From assembly GCF_004320525.1 (NCBI RefSeq), contig NZ_SIHX01000006.1, positions 124,001 through 188,000 on the forward strand: a DNA stretch of 64,000 nt, given 5' to 3'. The first letter of the stretch is position 1, and every line of letters begins with the position of its first letter. This DNA is from Arthrobacter sp. S39 (GTDB lineage: Bacteria > Actinomycetota > Actinomycetes > Actinomycetales > Micrococcaceae). The notes under the pieces are model-generated. The model was not told the DNA's origin. It did not search any database and worked only from the letters and a program-made list of their open reading frames with translations. Both the position numbers and the translations under genes were made by a program. Shown here piece after piece: positions 43,915-51,929 of this stretch.

Positions 43915-44468
43915 GCCGTGGGTTTGGCCGGTGCGCCGTCGACCGTGTAGAGCAGCTCGAGGCTCTCTCCGGGGCTGACCTGCAGGGTGGCGAGGCCTTC
44001 CTGGGCGTAGGCCCAGTCACCGGTGGCCGGCTTGACCCAGAGCGACCAGTAGGCGAACGCTGCAGGCATGCCTGCGCACTCTTCCTTGTATGTGCCGCCC
44101 TTGTGGACGATGTCGAAGTCGGCGGCGGGTACGCCGTTAACGCGGCACACGAGTTCAGTGGGGTACTGGGTGGTGCCTACGGTTTTCACCTCTGCCTCTT
44201 CGAGCACCTTGGAGGCGGGAGTCTTTGCGTCCACGGCCACGCAGACCGACGTTTCAGCGGCGTCCTGCTTCAGGGCGCCGGAATCGACGATGACTTTCAC
44301 ACCGGCGCAGGGCCCGGCGGAGGCGTCGGATGAGGCCGCTGCCGAGGAAACCGGCGCGGAGGCGGATGGCTGGGTAGTGGCCGGCGTGGAGCAGGCGGCG
44401 AGGGAAATCAGGAGACCGGCGGCGGCGAGGGAGCTCGCGGCGGCGGTGCGGATCTTAGTCAAAGTCAC
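43911..44468 (-). CDS. Lipoprotein with transcobalamin-like (DUF4430-type) domain
   Basis: A 185-residue exported protein. The signal SSLAAAGLLISLAACS has lipobox LAAC, followed by an Ala/Ser-rich linker and a domain of about 110 residues ending YWSLWVKPATGDWAYAQEGL and SPGESLELLYTVDG, which resembles the C-terminal domain of transcobalamin/intrinsic factor (DUF4430). It is translationally coupled to the ECF fusion, so it may be a surface ligand-capture partner. The domain similarity is by eye. Confidence 0.75.
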   Translation of the reverse strand: MTLTKIRTAAASSLAAAGLLISLAACSTPATTQPSASAPVSSAAASSDASAGPCAGVKVIVDSGALKQDAAETSVCVAVDAKTPASKVLEEAEVKTVGTTQYPTELVCRVNGVPAADFDIVHKGGTYKEECAGMPAAFAYWSLWVKPATGDWAYAQEGLATLQVSPGESLELLYTVDGAPAKPTA

Positions 44469-44549
44469 GTGTCAAGGGTAGGCCGTCGCCTGTCCGGAGC
44501 GGGATGCCGTCGCGTTGTGTGACGTCAGTTCCCCGCTGAGAATGAAGGT

Positions 44550-44571
44550 GGGGCGGCCTTTCGGCCACCCC
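44550..44571. terminator. GC-rich hairpin upstream of the lipoprotein gene
   Basis: GGGGCGGCC, loop TTTC, GGCCACCCC form a 9-bp stem with one mismatch on the plus strand (a G-U wobble on the minus strand). It lies between the GntR stop and the lipoprotein start, with no U-tract. It may end GntR transcription or protect the lipoprotein 5' leader. Confidence 0.5.
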
Positions 44572-44592
44572 GCCTCCCTCGCGTTAGCCTTG

Positions 44593-44636
44593 TCCTGCGC
44601 CCGACTTTCGGGTTGCTGTTGCGAAGGCATGCAGGA
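44593..44636 (-). ncRNA. Conserved structured element, copy A
   Basis: A 44-nt stretch bounded by TCCTGC and GCAGGA, with an inner CCCG-ACTTT-CGGG hairpin and an invariant TGTTGCGA. It matches 58607-58651 nearly base for base, with changes mostly in loops. It lies 90 nt past the GntR stop on the minus strand. It could be a 3'-UTR or terminator element or a dispersed repeat; orientation is inferred from the neighbours. Confidence 0.5.
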
Positions 44637-44725
44637 TTAAGGCTGCGCGTGCCGGAACTGGATCCGGCGGTCGGTGAAACTCTTAAGCCGTTGCGGCCGC
44701 TTCTGTCGGCTTCGCGCGCTGGTGG

Positions 44726-45418
44726 CTACCGCTGGGGACGGTGGCTCGCCAGCGGATGTTGCAGGGCTGTCTCACGGAGAAGCTGCAGACGCAGGGTACG
44801 CGCAGTTTCCATGTGCTCCCTGGCAATTTTGCCGGCGGCGTCGCTGTCCTGCTCTTCGATGGCGTGTATCAGGGCTTCGTGCTCGTCAAGGGATTCCGTC
44901 CACCGGTTTCCTGTAGACAGCGTGGACCGCGGTGCGTGGATGAGGTGCGTGGACAGACGGTCCAGAAGGTCCTGAAGAACGCTATTGTGAGCGGAGCTCC
45001 AGACGGCGGCGTGGAACTCCAGGTTTGTGGTGATTCTGGTGTGGTCATCAGGATCCTCAATCTGCCGGTCCCGCTGAAGCAGTGCCTCAAGCCTCATGAG
45101 GTCAGGAAATTGGCGGGATTTTGCTGCCTGACGGGCGGCTTCCTCTTCAAGAAGTATCCGCATGTCATAGATTTGGATGACCTGTTGGGGGTCAACCTGC
45201 GGAACCTGCAGTCCTCTGGCTACCCGTTCGAGGAGACGTTCCTGCTGGAGGCGGGACAGCGCCTCCCGGACTGGGGTCCGGGAGACGCCAAAGCGTTCGG
45301 CAAGTGATGTTTCCCGAATGGCTGTGCCGGGCTGGTGGACTCCGGACAGGATCTCGCCCCGCAATGTCAGGAAGATGCTTTCGCCATCCGCTCGTGGGGT
45401 TGATGCTGTATCCGTCAC
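44726..45418 (-). CDS. GntR family regulator, FCD domain
   Basis: About 230 residues from GTG 45418 (AGGA 9 nt upstream). The winged helix reads PGTAIRETSLAERFGVSRTP, then VREALSRLQQERLLERV; the FCD domain has NLEFHAAVWSSAHN, DEHEALIHAIEEQDSDAA and EHMETARTLRL. It lies 72 nt downstream of tcuA on the same strand, so it is probably co-transcribed and represses the tcuA/tctCBA divergent promoter. The inducer may be tricarballylate, citrate or a similar tricarboxylate. Confidence 0.92.
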   Translation of the reverse strand: MTDTASTPRADGESIFLTLRGEILSGVHQPGTAIRETSLAERFGVSRTPVREALSRLQQERLLERVARGLQVPQVDPQQVIQIYDMRILLEEEAARQAAKSRQFPDLMRLEALLQRDRQIEDPDDHTRITTNLEFHAAVWSSAHNSVLQDLLDRLSTHLIHAPRSTLSTGNRWTESLDEHEALIHAIEEQDSDAAGKIAREHMETARTLRLQLLRETALQHPLASHRPQR

Positions 45419-45490
45419 TTGACTGGTCCTTGAAGAATGTGGGCTGGGCGTCGTACCCGCAGCGCAGGGGCGGCGGGTTCGAAGCAAACT

Positions 45491-46984
45491 TTACGCCAGG
45501 GTTCCCGCCCGCCGTCCGAAGACGCATCCGGCAGCAAGTCCGCTCCCTCCCGGATAGTTGGCGCTGAACAGGCCGCCGAGCATTTCGCCGGCCACATACA
45601 GGCCTTGGATGTGCTTTCCTTCGCCGTCGAGTACCCTGCCGTGGGTATCCGATTTGACACCGCCGAACGTAAAGGTGATCCCGCAGGTGACGCCGTAGGC
45701 GTAGAAGGGCCCTGTCTCGATGGGTGCTGCCCAGTTGCTCTTGACCGGCTCCGTGGTGGCGGAGCGCCCGTCTTTGACATTGGGATCGAAATCGATGCTG
45801 CGGTCGATTGAGTTGTTGAAGTCGCTGACAGTCTTTGACAGCTTTTCGGGGTCGATGCCGATCTTGCTGGCCAGGTCTTCGAGAGTGTCCGCCACTTCAA
45901 CTGATATGCCGGGCATGTCGTACTCTTCGGTGCGCAGCATGGGGCGGAGGGTTGCATCAAAAATCTGGTACGCCACTGATCCGGGCTGCTTCAGGATCTC
46001 CTTGCCGTACTTCGCGTAGGTGTAGTTCCGGAAGTCTGCCCCTTCATCCAGGAACCGTTCACCATTGGTATTGACGATGATTCCGAACGGGTAGCTCTGG
46101 CGGGTCAATCGATTGGTGAGTTCACGGTTGCTCTCGTTGGTGGCGGTGAAGGCGTCCCACTGAACGCTGTGGCACGTTCCCCAGTCACCTCCCCGTGCTG
46201 CTCCGATTTCAAGGGCAGCGGCGATCATGTCGCCGGTGTTGTTCGGTGTTCCCCTGACCTTGGCGTTTTCCCAGCCTTCGCCCAGGTACTCCCTGCGCAG
46301 CTGGGGATCGGCTTCGAAACCGCCCGCGGTGAGGATGACGGATTCGGCGCGCAATGACAGTTCACCCGCGGGTGAGTCCGTGACGACGCCGACGACTCGG
46401 CCGTCCTCGACGATGAGGCTCTTGGCTGCGTGGCTGTACCGGACATCGATGCCGAGTTCTGCTGCTACCCGGGTGTGGTCCTCTATCAGACCTTCGCCCC
46501 CGCCAACGTTGCCGACGTGAAGTCCGCCCCAGAACAGGTACGAACCATCGGGGCGTTCGAATGCCTGGCGTTCATACATCAGGCGGTACTTCAGGCCGAG
46601 GCTGTTGAGCCAGCGCAGCGTGGGCTGGGATTCCTCAACCAGCACCTTCGTCAGTTCCGGGTCGTTCCGGCCTTCCGTGACCTTTGCGAGGTCGGCGGCG
46701 TATTCATCTGCCGTGTAGTGCGGAACTTCCGTGCAGCTGTGCCGCTCGTCTGGTTCCACCCAGTCGAGCAGATCAGCGAGCCCACTGTGGGCAATGCGCG
46801 TGGCCCCGGCGGTGTAGAAACTGTTGCCGCCGGCTAATTCTTCGCTGCCCTTTTCAATGAGCACCACTTTCCGCCCCCGGACGGCCGCTGCGTGTGCTGC
46901 GGTGAATCCCGCGTTGCCGCCGCCGACCACAACTACGTCAACAGCCTCCATACCTTGGGGCGCCGAGCCATTTCCGACAGACAT
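45491..46984 (-). CDS. tcuA: FAD-dependent tricarballylate dehydrogenase-like protein
   Basis: A 497-residue flavoprotein of the fumarate-reductase/ketosteroid-dehydrogenase group. The FAD motif VDVVVVGGGNAGFTAAHAAA is at residue about 12; then IEKGSEELAGGNSFYTAGAT and RHSCTEVPHYTADEYAADL, phrases typical of TcuA, and a C-terminal FAD site TFGGVKSDTHGRVL and LGGLFSANYPGGSGLAAG. TcuA oxidises tricarballylate to cis-aconitate, which enters the citric acid cycle. The divergent tctCBA transporter strongly supports a tricarboxylate substrate. ATG 46984 follows an AAAGGACAAAGG region. tcuB, the usual electron-transfer partner, is absent here. Confidence 0.82.
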   Translation of the reverse strand: MSVGNGSAPQGMEAVDVVVVGGGNAGFTAAHAAAVRGRKVVLIEKGSEELAGGNSFYTAGATRIAHSGLADLLDWVEPDERHSCTEVPHYTADEYAADLAKVTEGRNDPELTKVLVEESQPTLRWLNSLGLKYRLMYERQAFERPDGSYLFWGGLHVGNVGGGEGLIEDHTRVAAELGIDVRYSHAAKSLIVEDGRVVGVVTDSPAGELSLRAESVILTAGGFEADPQLRREYLGEGWENAKVRGTPNNTGDMIAAALEIGAARGGDWGTCHSVQWDAFTATNESNRELTNRLTRQSYPFGIIVNTNGERFLDEGADFRNYTYAKYGKEILKQPGSVAYQIFDATLRPMLRTEEYDMPGISVEVADTLEDLASKIGIDPEKLSKTVSDFNNSIDRSIDFDPNVKDGRSATTEPVKSNWAAPIETGPFYAYGVTCGITFTFGGVKSDTHGRVLDGEGKHIQGLYVAGEMLGGLFSANYPGGSGLAAGCVFGRRAGTLA

Positions 46985-47004
46985 CCTTTGTCCTTTCGTT
47001 GATG

Positions 47005-47027
47005 TTGTATCCAACTGTATACAACAG
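47005..47027. promoter_or_regulatory. Operator-like sites in the tcuA/tctC divergent promoter
   Basis: TTGTATCCAA (47005-47014) and TGTATACAAC (47016-47025) abut one another; a weaker GTGTACAAAGGTATCC lies at 47103-47118. GTATAC/GTATCC cores suit FCD-type GntR operators. The first is the reverse complement of the TTGGATACAA motif in the 20.6-29.7 kb region. Confidence 0.5.
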
Positions 47028-47213
47028 TATTCGCTTACACAATCCCTGATTTCTCGCATCTAACTTGCCAGTGAGGATGATCACAGGTATAAATGTATTT
47101 CATTGTGTACAAAGGTATCCAGCCGCATGCCGAGATATCTCCAGTACGGCTGGCGCTCCGGCCCGGCACAGTACTTTCGCACCGCCCAACAACGTCGTTA
47201 CGGAACGAGAACC

Positions 47214-48194
47214 ATGAAAAACCCCTTACGCAATGCCGTGTTCGGCCTGGTTGTGGCCGTTGTTGCCGCGCTTGCGTTCCTCAATGCCGGCACCGCCGGC
47301 GGAACGAGCACCGCGAGGAACAAACTGACCCTGATCGCGCCGGCCGCCCCGGGCGGCGGGTGGGACGGATTTGCCCGCGAAGGGCAGCAGGCGCTCAAGA
47401 GCGACGGCGTCGTTAACAACCCGCAGGTCGTCAACGTGCCCGGAGCCGGCGGAACCATCGGACTGAGCCAATTCGTCCAGACTCCAGGTCGGGAAGACGC
47501 CCTTCTGGTAACCGGGGGCGTGATGGTGGGGGCCATTGAGCTTGGGGATAATCCCGAGTCCATGACCGACGTTGTTCCCATTGCACGGATGGCCGATGAC
47601 TACGCGGCGCTGGTGGTTCCTGCCGACTCCGAGTTCACAACGCTCGACGACTTCCTGGAAGCCTGGAAAAAAGACCCCGGGGGAACCTCGATTGGGGGCG
47701 GTTCCCTTGGCTCTATCGACCACCTGCTCAGCGCCATGGTGGCAAAGACCGTCGGGATCGATCCGAAAGACGTCAATTACATCGCCTATTCCGGAGGCGG
47801 CGAGGCGCTGACCTCCCTGCTGTCCCACACCACCGCTGCCGGGATGTCCGGCTACAACGAGGTCAGGGACCAGATCGAAGCCGGAACCCTGCGCGCCCTG
47901 GCCATTTCGTCCGAGGAACGGCTGGAAGGCGTGGACGTTCCCACCTTCAAGGAACAGGGCGTGGATGCGGCCATGTCGAACTGGCGGGGGTTCGTGGCGG
48001 CGCCCGGCACCACGGAGGAAGCGAAAGCGGAGTTCATCAGGATCATCACCGAGATGCGCGGCAGCGCGCACTGGCGGAACGCCCTCAAGCGCAACAGTTG
48101 GACGGACACGTTCTCAACTGGTGAGGAATTTGAGCAGTTCATTACCCAGGAAGTTGCAACGGCCCAAGAAATCGTAAAGGACCTCGGCTTATGA
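47214..48194 (+). CDS. tctC: Tripartite tricarboxylate transporter substrate-binding protein
   Basis: A 326-residue Bug-family receptor. It has a signal-anchor-like N-terminus (NPLRNAVFGLVVAVVAALAFL) without a clear lipobox, then LTLIAPAAPGGGWDGFAREG, the family's first-strand 'PxxPGGxxD' motif, and GAGGTIGLSQFVQTPGRED. The C-terminal part ends FEQFITQEVATAQEIVKDLG. It overlaps tctB by ATGA. It delivers a tricarboxylate to the TctAB membrane unit. Confidence 0.9.
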   Translation: MKNPLRNAVFGLVVAVVAALAFLNAGTAGGTSTARNKLTLIAPAAPGGGWDGFAREGQQALKSDGVVNNPQVVNVPGAGGTIGLSQFVQTPGREDALLVTGGVMVGAIELGDNPESMTDVVPIARMADDYAALVVPADSEFTTLDDFLEAWKKDPGGTSIGGGSLGSIDHLLSAMVAKTVGIDPKDVNYIAYSGGGEALTSLLSHTTAAGMSGYNEVRDQIEAGTLRALAISSEERLEGVDVPTFKEQGVDAAMSNWRGFVAAPGTTEEAKAEFIRIITEMRGSAHWRNALKRNSWTDTFSTGEEFEQFITQEVATAQEIVKDLGL

Positions 48195-48838
48195 GTATCA
48201 CCCAGCAAGAATCAGGAGCAGGATCGTCCGTGGAGCCACACGGCAAACCAAGGGCCCGCTTTGGAACAGGCCGCAGCGAATTTGTTGTTGTTGCCGTGCT
48301 CTACGCAGTCGCCATCTTCCTCACCATCGGAACCGCGACGATGAACGTGCAGGGCAAGTCGGCCCCCGGGCCGCAGTTCTTCCCCATTCTGGTCTGCATC
48401 GTCCTGTACCTTGCCGCCACGCTGCTGGCCATCCACATCCTTCGTACACCGAACGTGCCGGACAACACCATCCACCCCGGACACGGCCAGTTCTCGGCGG
48501 ACATGCTGCACGACCTCGGCCACCTGGGGAAGGAAGAAGACGCGGCGTACGAAGATGCGCCATCCCCAACGCCAGGCAAGACATGGAAGACCTACTCCGA
48601 CTGGCGCACCGTCGGCCTGCTGGTTGGCGGCGTCGTAGCCTTTGTCCTGCTGCTGGAACCGCTGGGCTGGATCATCAGCGCAGCAGCGCTCTTCTGGCTG
48701 GTCGCCTACGCCCTCGGCAGCCGCCGCCCGGTCTTCGACATCGGCGTGGCCCTGCTCTTTTCTTCAATCATTCAACTGGCCTTCGGCGCCGCGCTGGGCC
48801 TGAGCCTGCCCTCCGGCCTCGTAGGAGGGATCCTCTAA
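48191..48838 (+). CDS. tctB: Tripartite tricarboxylate transporter TctB family protein
   Basis: A 215-residue small membrane subunit. Four hydrophobic segments are visible (VVVAVLYAVAIFLTIGTATM; FFPILVCIVLYLAATLLAI; VGLLVGGVVAFVLLLEPLGW; IGVALLFSSIIQLAFGAALG), with a 50-residue acidic loop between helices 2 and 3. The GKSAPGPQFFP phrase is typical of TctB. It is coupled to both neighbours (4-nt overlap with tctC, 1-nt TAATG with tctA). Confidence 0.9.
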   Translation: MSITQQESGAGSSVEPHGKPRARFGTGRSEFVVVAVLYAVAIFLTIGTATMNVQGKSAPGPQFFPILVCIVLYLAATLLAIHILRTPNVPDNTIHPGHGQFSADMLHDLGHLGKEEDAAYEDAPSPTPGKTWKTYSDWRTVGLLVGGVVAFVLLLEPLGWIISAAALFWLVAYALGSRRPVFDIGVALLFSSIIQLAFGAALGLSLPSGLVGGIL

Positions 48839-50346
48839 TGGAACAACTCGAACTCCTCATGGGCGGCTTCGCCAGCGCCCTGACGCCCATCAACCTCCTC
48901 TGGGTACTGATCGGCGCCCTCCTGGGCACCGCCGTCGGCGTCGTCCCGGGACTTGGCTCGGCCATGGCGGTGGCGCTGCTGCTGCCCGTGACTTTCTCAC
49001 TGGAACCGACGGCGGCCTTCATCATGTTCGCCGGCGTCTACTTCGGCGGGCTCTTCGGCGACTCCACCTCCGGGATCCTGCTCAACACCCCAGGCCACTC
49101 CTCGGCCATCGCGTCCACGTTCGAGGGCCACCGGATGGCCAAAAGCGGCCAAGCGGCCAAAGCTCTGGCGACCTGCGCGATCGGCGCGTTCATCGGCGGG
49201 CTGATAGCCACAACCCTCGTGGTGTTCTTCGCGCCCACCCTGGTCAAGATGGCCACTGTCTTCGGCCCGGCCGAGTACTTCGCCCTGGCAGTCTTCGCCT
49301 TCCTGGCCATCTCCGCTGTCGTGTCCGAATCCGTGATCCGCGGCGTCGCAGCCCTCGGAATCGGCCTCGCCCTGGCCCTCGTAGGAATTGACGGCCCCAG
49401 CGGCACCGCGCGTTTCACCCTGGGTACGCCCCAGCTCTTCGACGGAATTTCCGTCATCGTCATCACCGTTGGGCTCCTTGCCCTCGGCGAGGTCTTCCAC
49501 ATCGCGTCGCGCATCCACCGCGACCCTGTAGCCACCCGTATTCACACCAAGGGCGGCGCCCGATTGGGCCTGGCCGATTTCAGGAAGGCGCTGCCCGCAT
49601 GGCTGCGCGGCACCGCGTTCGGCGTCCCGTTCGGGCTGATCCCTGCCGGCGGCGCCGAAGTCCCCACCTTCCTGGCCTACGGCACCGAAAAGCAGCTGGC
49701 CAAGCGCAGGAACGATCCGGAGTTCGGTACCACCGGCTCCATCCGCGGCCTTGCCGCACCCGAAGCGGCCGCGAACGCCACGGCCGGCACCGCGATGGGT
49801 GCGCTGCTCGCACTGGGACTGCCGGTATCAGCAACTGCCGCGATCATGCTTGCTGCGTTCCAGCAGTACGGAATGCAGCCTGGACCCCTGCTCTTCGAAC
49901 GGAGCGGTGACCTGGTCTGGACGCTGCTGGCCTCACTGTTCATCGGCCTCGTCATCCTGGTGATGATCAACATCCCGTTCGCCTCCGTGTGGGCCAAGCT
50001 GTTGAGCATCCCCAAGCACTACCTTTACGCCGGCATCACCGTCTTCTCCATGCTCGGCGTCTACGCAGTAAGCTCAGCAATCCTCGACCTCTGGCTGCTC
50101 ATCGCCATCGGCCTCATAGGATTCCTGATGCGCCGCTACAACATCCCCCTGGCGCCGGTACTGATCGCGGTGATTCTAGGACCCATGGCAGAAACCGAAC
50201 TCCGCCGTGCCTTGGCCGTTTCCGAAGGCGATCTGGGCATCCTGGTGGACAGCCCCATCACCATCACCCTCTACCTGGTCCTGGCCGCTGCCCTTGCCCT
50301 CAGCGCCGTCCAGCACCTGCGGCACCGGGCCACCCGCAAGGCCTGA
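48838..50346 (+). CDS. tctA: Tripartite tricarboxylate transporter permease
   Basis: A 502-residue large membrane subunit with about 12 helices. Family hallmarks are GTAVGVVPGLGSAMAVALLL, GVYFGGLFGDSTSGILLN (the conserved 'YGGS.T.ILLN' region), TPGHSSAIASTFEGH and, in the second half, GLAAPEAAANATAGTAMGAL and LGLPVSATAAIMLAAFQQYG. It uses the proton or sodium gradient with TctB and TctC to import tricarboxylates. A GACGGCGGG-type terminator hairpin follows. Confidence 0.95.
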   Translation: MEQLELLMGGFASALTPINLLWVLIGALLGTAVGVVPGLGSAMAVALLLPVTFSLEPTAAFIMFAGVYFGGLFGDSTSGILLNTPGHSSAIASTFEGHRMAKSGQAAKALATCAIGAFIGGLIATTLVVFFAPTLVKMATVFGPAEYFALAVFAFLAISAVVSESVIRGVAALGIGLALALVGIDGPSGTARFTLGTPQLFDGISVIVITVGLLALGEVFHIASRIHRDPVATRIHTKGGARLGLADFRKALPAWLRGTAFGVPFGLIPAGGAEVPTFLAYGTEKQLAKRRNDPEFGTTGSIRGLAAPEAAANATAGTAMGALLALGLPVSATAAIMLAAFQQYGMQPGPLLFERSGDLVWTLLASLFIGLVILVMINIPFASVWAKLLSIPKHYLYAGITVFSMLGVYAVSSAILDLWLLIAIGLIGFLMRRYNIPLAPVLIAVILGPMAETELRRALAVSEGDLGILVDSPITITLYLVLAAALALSAVQHLRHRATRKA

Positions 50347-50363
50347 TTACCCACACCAAAAGC

Positions 50364-50401
50364 AAAGCGGACGACGGCGGGGAGCCGTCGTCGTCCGCTT
50401 C
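50364..50401 (+). terminator. Terminator after tctA (GACGGCGGG hairpin family)
   Basis: AAAGCGGACGACGGC and GCCGTCGTCGTCCGCTTT pair with a 3-nt bulge around a short GGGGA loop. It starts 18 nt after the tctA stop. Its core sequence recurs at 55815, 57774, 62491 and 63794. Confidence 0.75.
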
Positions 50402-50529
50402 CCTTTGTGGCTGGGCGGGTTGGCGTGTGCGGCACCACCCCACGCACCCGACAACCCTGCCCAGCTGGAGGTTCTTAAGAGTCAACTCGCAACCTTGTCT
50501 CTGCCGACGTCGAGGTTTACCGTAATCCC

Positions 50530-51201
50530 ATGGCTCGGCGAATTCGCGGAGATGCGACGGCGGCGGCCGCCATGGTGGCGGGATCGGCGATGTTCCTGGC
50601 CGGGGCTTTTATGCCAGTCTCGCGGGTGTATGTCGAAGGAGACCCGCAGCGCAAACTGGCCATTCTGCTGGCGGCCCCCGGGCAGTGGCGTGCCCAGCAA
50701 ATGCTCTTGGCGGCAGGTACGGCTGCGTTGCCCGTTGGGGTGGTGCTGCTCGCCCGCCACTGGGATACGGGAAGTGGTCGGGGCGGCCTGGAACCCTTCG
50801 CGGGGCAGCGGCTTGCCCAAGGCGCCGCACTTGCCTGGGTCGCGGGATCTGGTCTGTTCCTGGGTCATCTGAAGGAGCGATACAGGGATCCGGAGGCCTT
50901 CGCGTTGGGGAAGATGCCCGGCGGGCCCTTTCAGGGGTACATGGGGCTGAGCCTTGCCGGCATGGCTGCCCTGGGTGGCGGGCTGCTGGCACGGGCGCGT
51001 GCTCACGCCAATTCAGGCGCCCTGCCGCCGGACCCGCGCTGGCCGGCGTGGCTCAATGTGGGCGGGGCCGGAGTCTTCGCCGCCGTCCTGGTGGCCACCG
51101 GTGACCTGCCGCCCCTGCTGGTCTACGTCGTGGAGCTGTCGACCGGGGCTGCGCTGCTACGGCAGGCCCGCCGGCGCGGCGACCTGGGGCAGCCGGCCTA
51201 A
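50530..51201 (+). CDS. Hypothetical membrane protein
   Basis: A 223-residue, Ala/Leu/Gly-rich protein with about five or six hydrophobic segments (AAAMVAGSAMFLAGAFMPV; LLAAGTAALPVGVVLLA; GAALAWVAGSGLFLGHL; MGLSLAGMAALGGGLLA; VGGAGVFAAVLVATGDL). An Arg-rich end (RQARRRGD) is cytosolic by the positive-inside rule. I do not recognise the family. It precedes a GntR/MFS pair on the same strand but is separated from it by a 32-bp operator palindrome. Confidence 0.7.
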   Translation: MARRIRGDATAAAAMVAGSAMFLAGAFMPVSRVYVEGDPQRKLAILLAAPGQWRAQQMLLAAGTAALPVGVVLLARHWDTGSGRGGLEPFAGQRLAQGAALAWVAGSGLFLGHLKERYRDPEAFALGKMPGGPFQGYMGLSLAGMAALGGGLLARARAHANSGALPPDPRWPAWLNVGGAGVFAAVLVATGDLPPLLVYVVELSTGAALLRQARRRGDLGQPA

Positions 51202-51212
51202 CTCGGCCCTCC

Positions 51213-51244
51213 ATCATACTTGTATAGATGTATACAAGTATGAT
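51213..51244. promoter_or_regulatory. 32-bp perfect palindrome, GntR operator
   Basis: ATCATACTTGTATA, spacer GATG, TATACAAGTATGAT: 14-bp arms with no mismatch, ending 19 bp before the GntR start codon. The TTGTATA/TATACAA core is typical of FCD-type GntR operators. The position over the leader implies autorepression of the GntR-MFS operon. Confidence 0.75.
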
Positions 51245-51263
51245 GAAGCGTGGAGGTCATCAC

Positions 51264-51929
51264 ATGGCAGATTCACCGTCCCGGAACACCGGGGCACACG
51301 TTGTCTACGCGGAGCTGAAGCGGCAGATCCTGAGCCTTGAGCTGAAACCAGGGGCGCGCCTCTACGAACCGGCCATGGCCGAGGCGCTGCAGGTGAGTCG
51401 AACACCGCTGCGGGAGGCCATACGGCGGCTCATTTCGGAGAACCTGCTGGAGCAGCAACCGACCGGCGGCGTGCTGGTGCCGGCCCTGGATGAGGCAGCA
51501 ATTTCCGAGCTGTACGAGGTGCGCGCGGCGATGGAATCGCTCATGGCGCGGCAGGCGTGCCTGAAGGCGACCCCGGCCGACATTGAAGCCCTCCACGGCA
51601 TTCTTGAGCGCAACGCCGCCATGGTGCAGTTTGCCGATGAAGCCATGAAACAGGGCATGTCGCTGCACGCCAAGATCGCCGAGATGGCGGGGAATTCCTG
51701 GGCCCGGCGGTTCCATGACCAGATCTCCAGCCAGATGGAGCGGTACCGCCACTTCACCAACAGCACGCAGGAACGGCGGGACCAGGCCCTGGCGCAGCAC
51801 CGGATCCTGGTGGACGCGGTCGCCGCTGGCAAGCCCGAAAAAGCCGCCAAGCTCGCCTTCGACCACGTCATGGGAGCCCGGGACGCGGCCGTACGTGCCA
51901 TCACAGGCAGCAGCCCCGCCACCTCATGA
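51264..51929 (+). CDS. GntR family regulator, FCD domain
   Basis: A 221-residue regulator from ATG 51264 after GGAGG (7-nt spacer); an in-frame ATG at 51228 falls inside the operator palindrome and is unlikely. The winged helix reads ARLYEPAMAEALQVSRTPLR, then EAIRRLISENLLEQQ; the FCD domain has MKQGMSLHAKIAEMAGNSWA, ALAQHRILVDAVAAGKPE and FDHVMGARDAAV. It overlaps the MFS gene by ATGA, so it almost certainly controls that transporter through the palindrome. Confidence 0.92.
   Translation: MADSPSRNTGAHVVYAELKRQILSLELKPGARLYEPAMAEALQVSRTPLREAIRRLISENLLEQQPTGGVLVPALDEAAISELYEVRAAMESLMARQACLKATPADIEALHGILERNAAMVQFADEAMKQGMSLHAKIAEMAGNSWARRFHDQISSQMERYRHFTNSTQERRDQALAQHRILVDAVAAGKPEKAAKLAFDHVMGARDAAVRAITGSSPATS

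Noticed and set aside
44469..44725. Cobalamin riboswitch upstream of the lipoprotein/ECF genes
   Set aside because: I looked for a B12-box-like segment and the multi-stem leader on the minus strand and did not find them; only a GC hairpin and the repeated 44-nt element are present.
51228..51263. ATG 51228 as start of the GntR gene
   Set aside because: It lies in the loop of the operator palindrome with no ribosome site; ATG 51264 has GGAGG at 7 nt.
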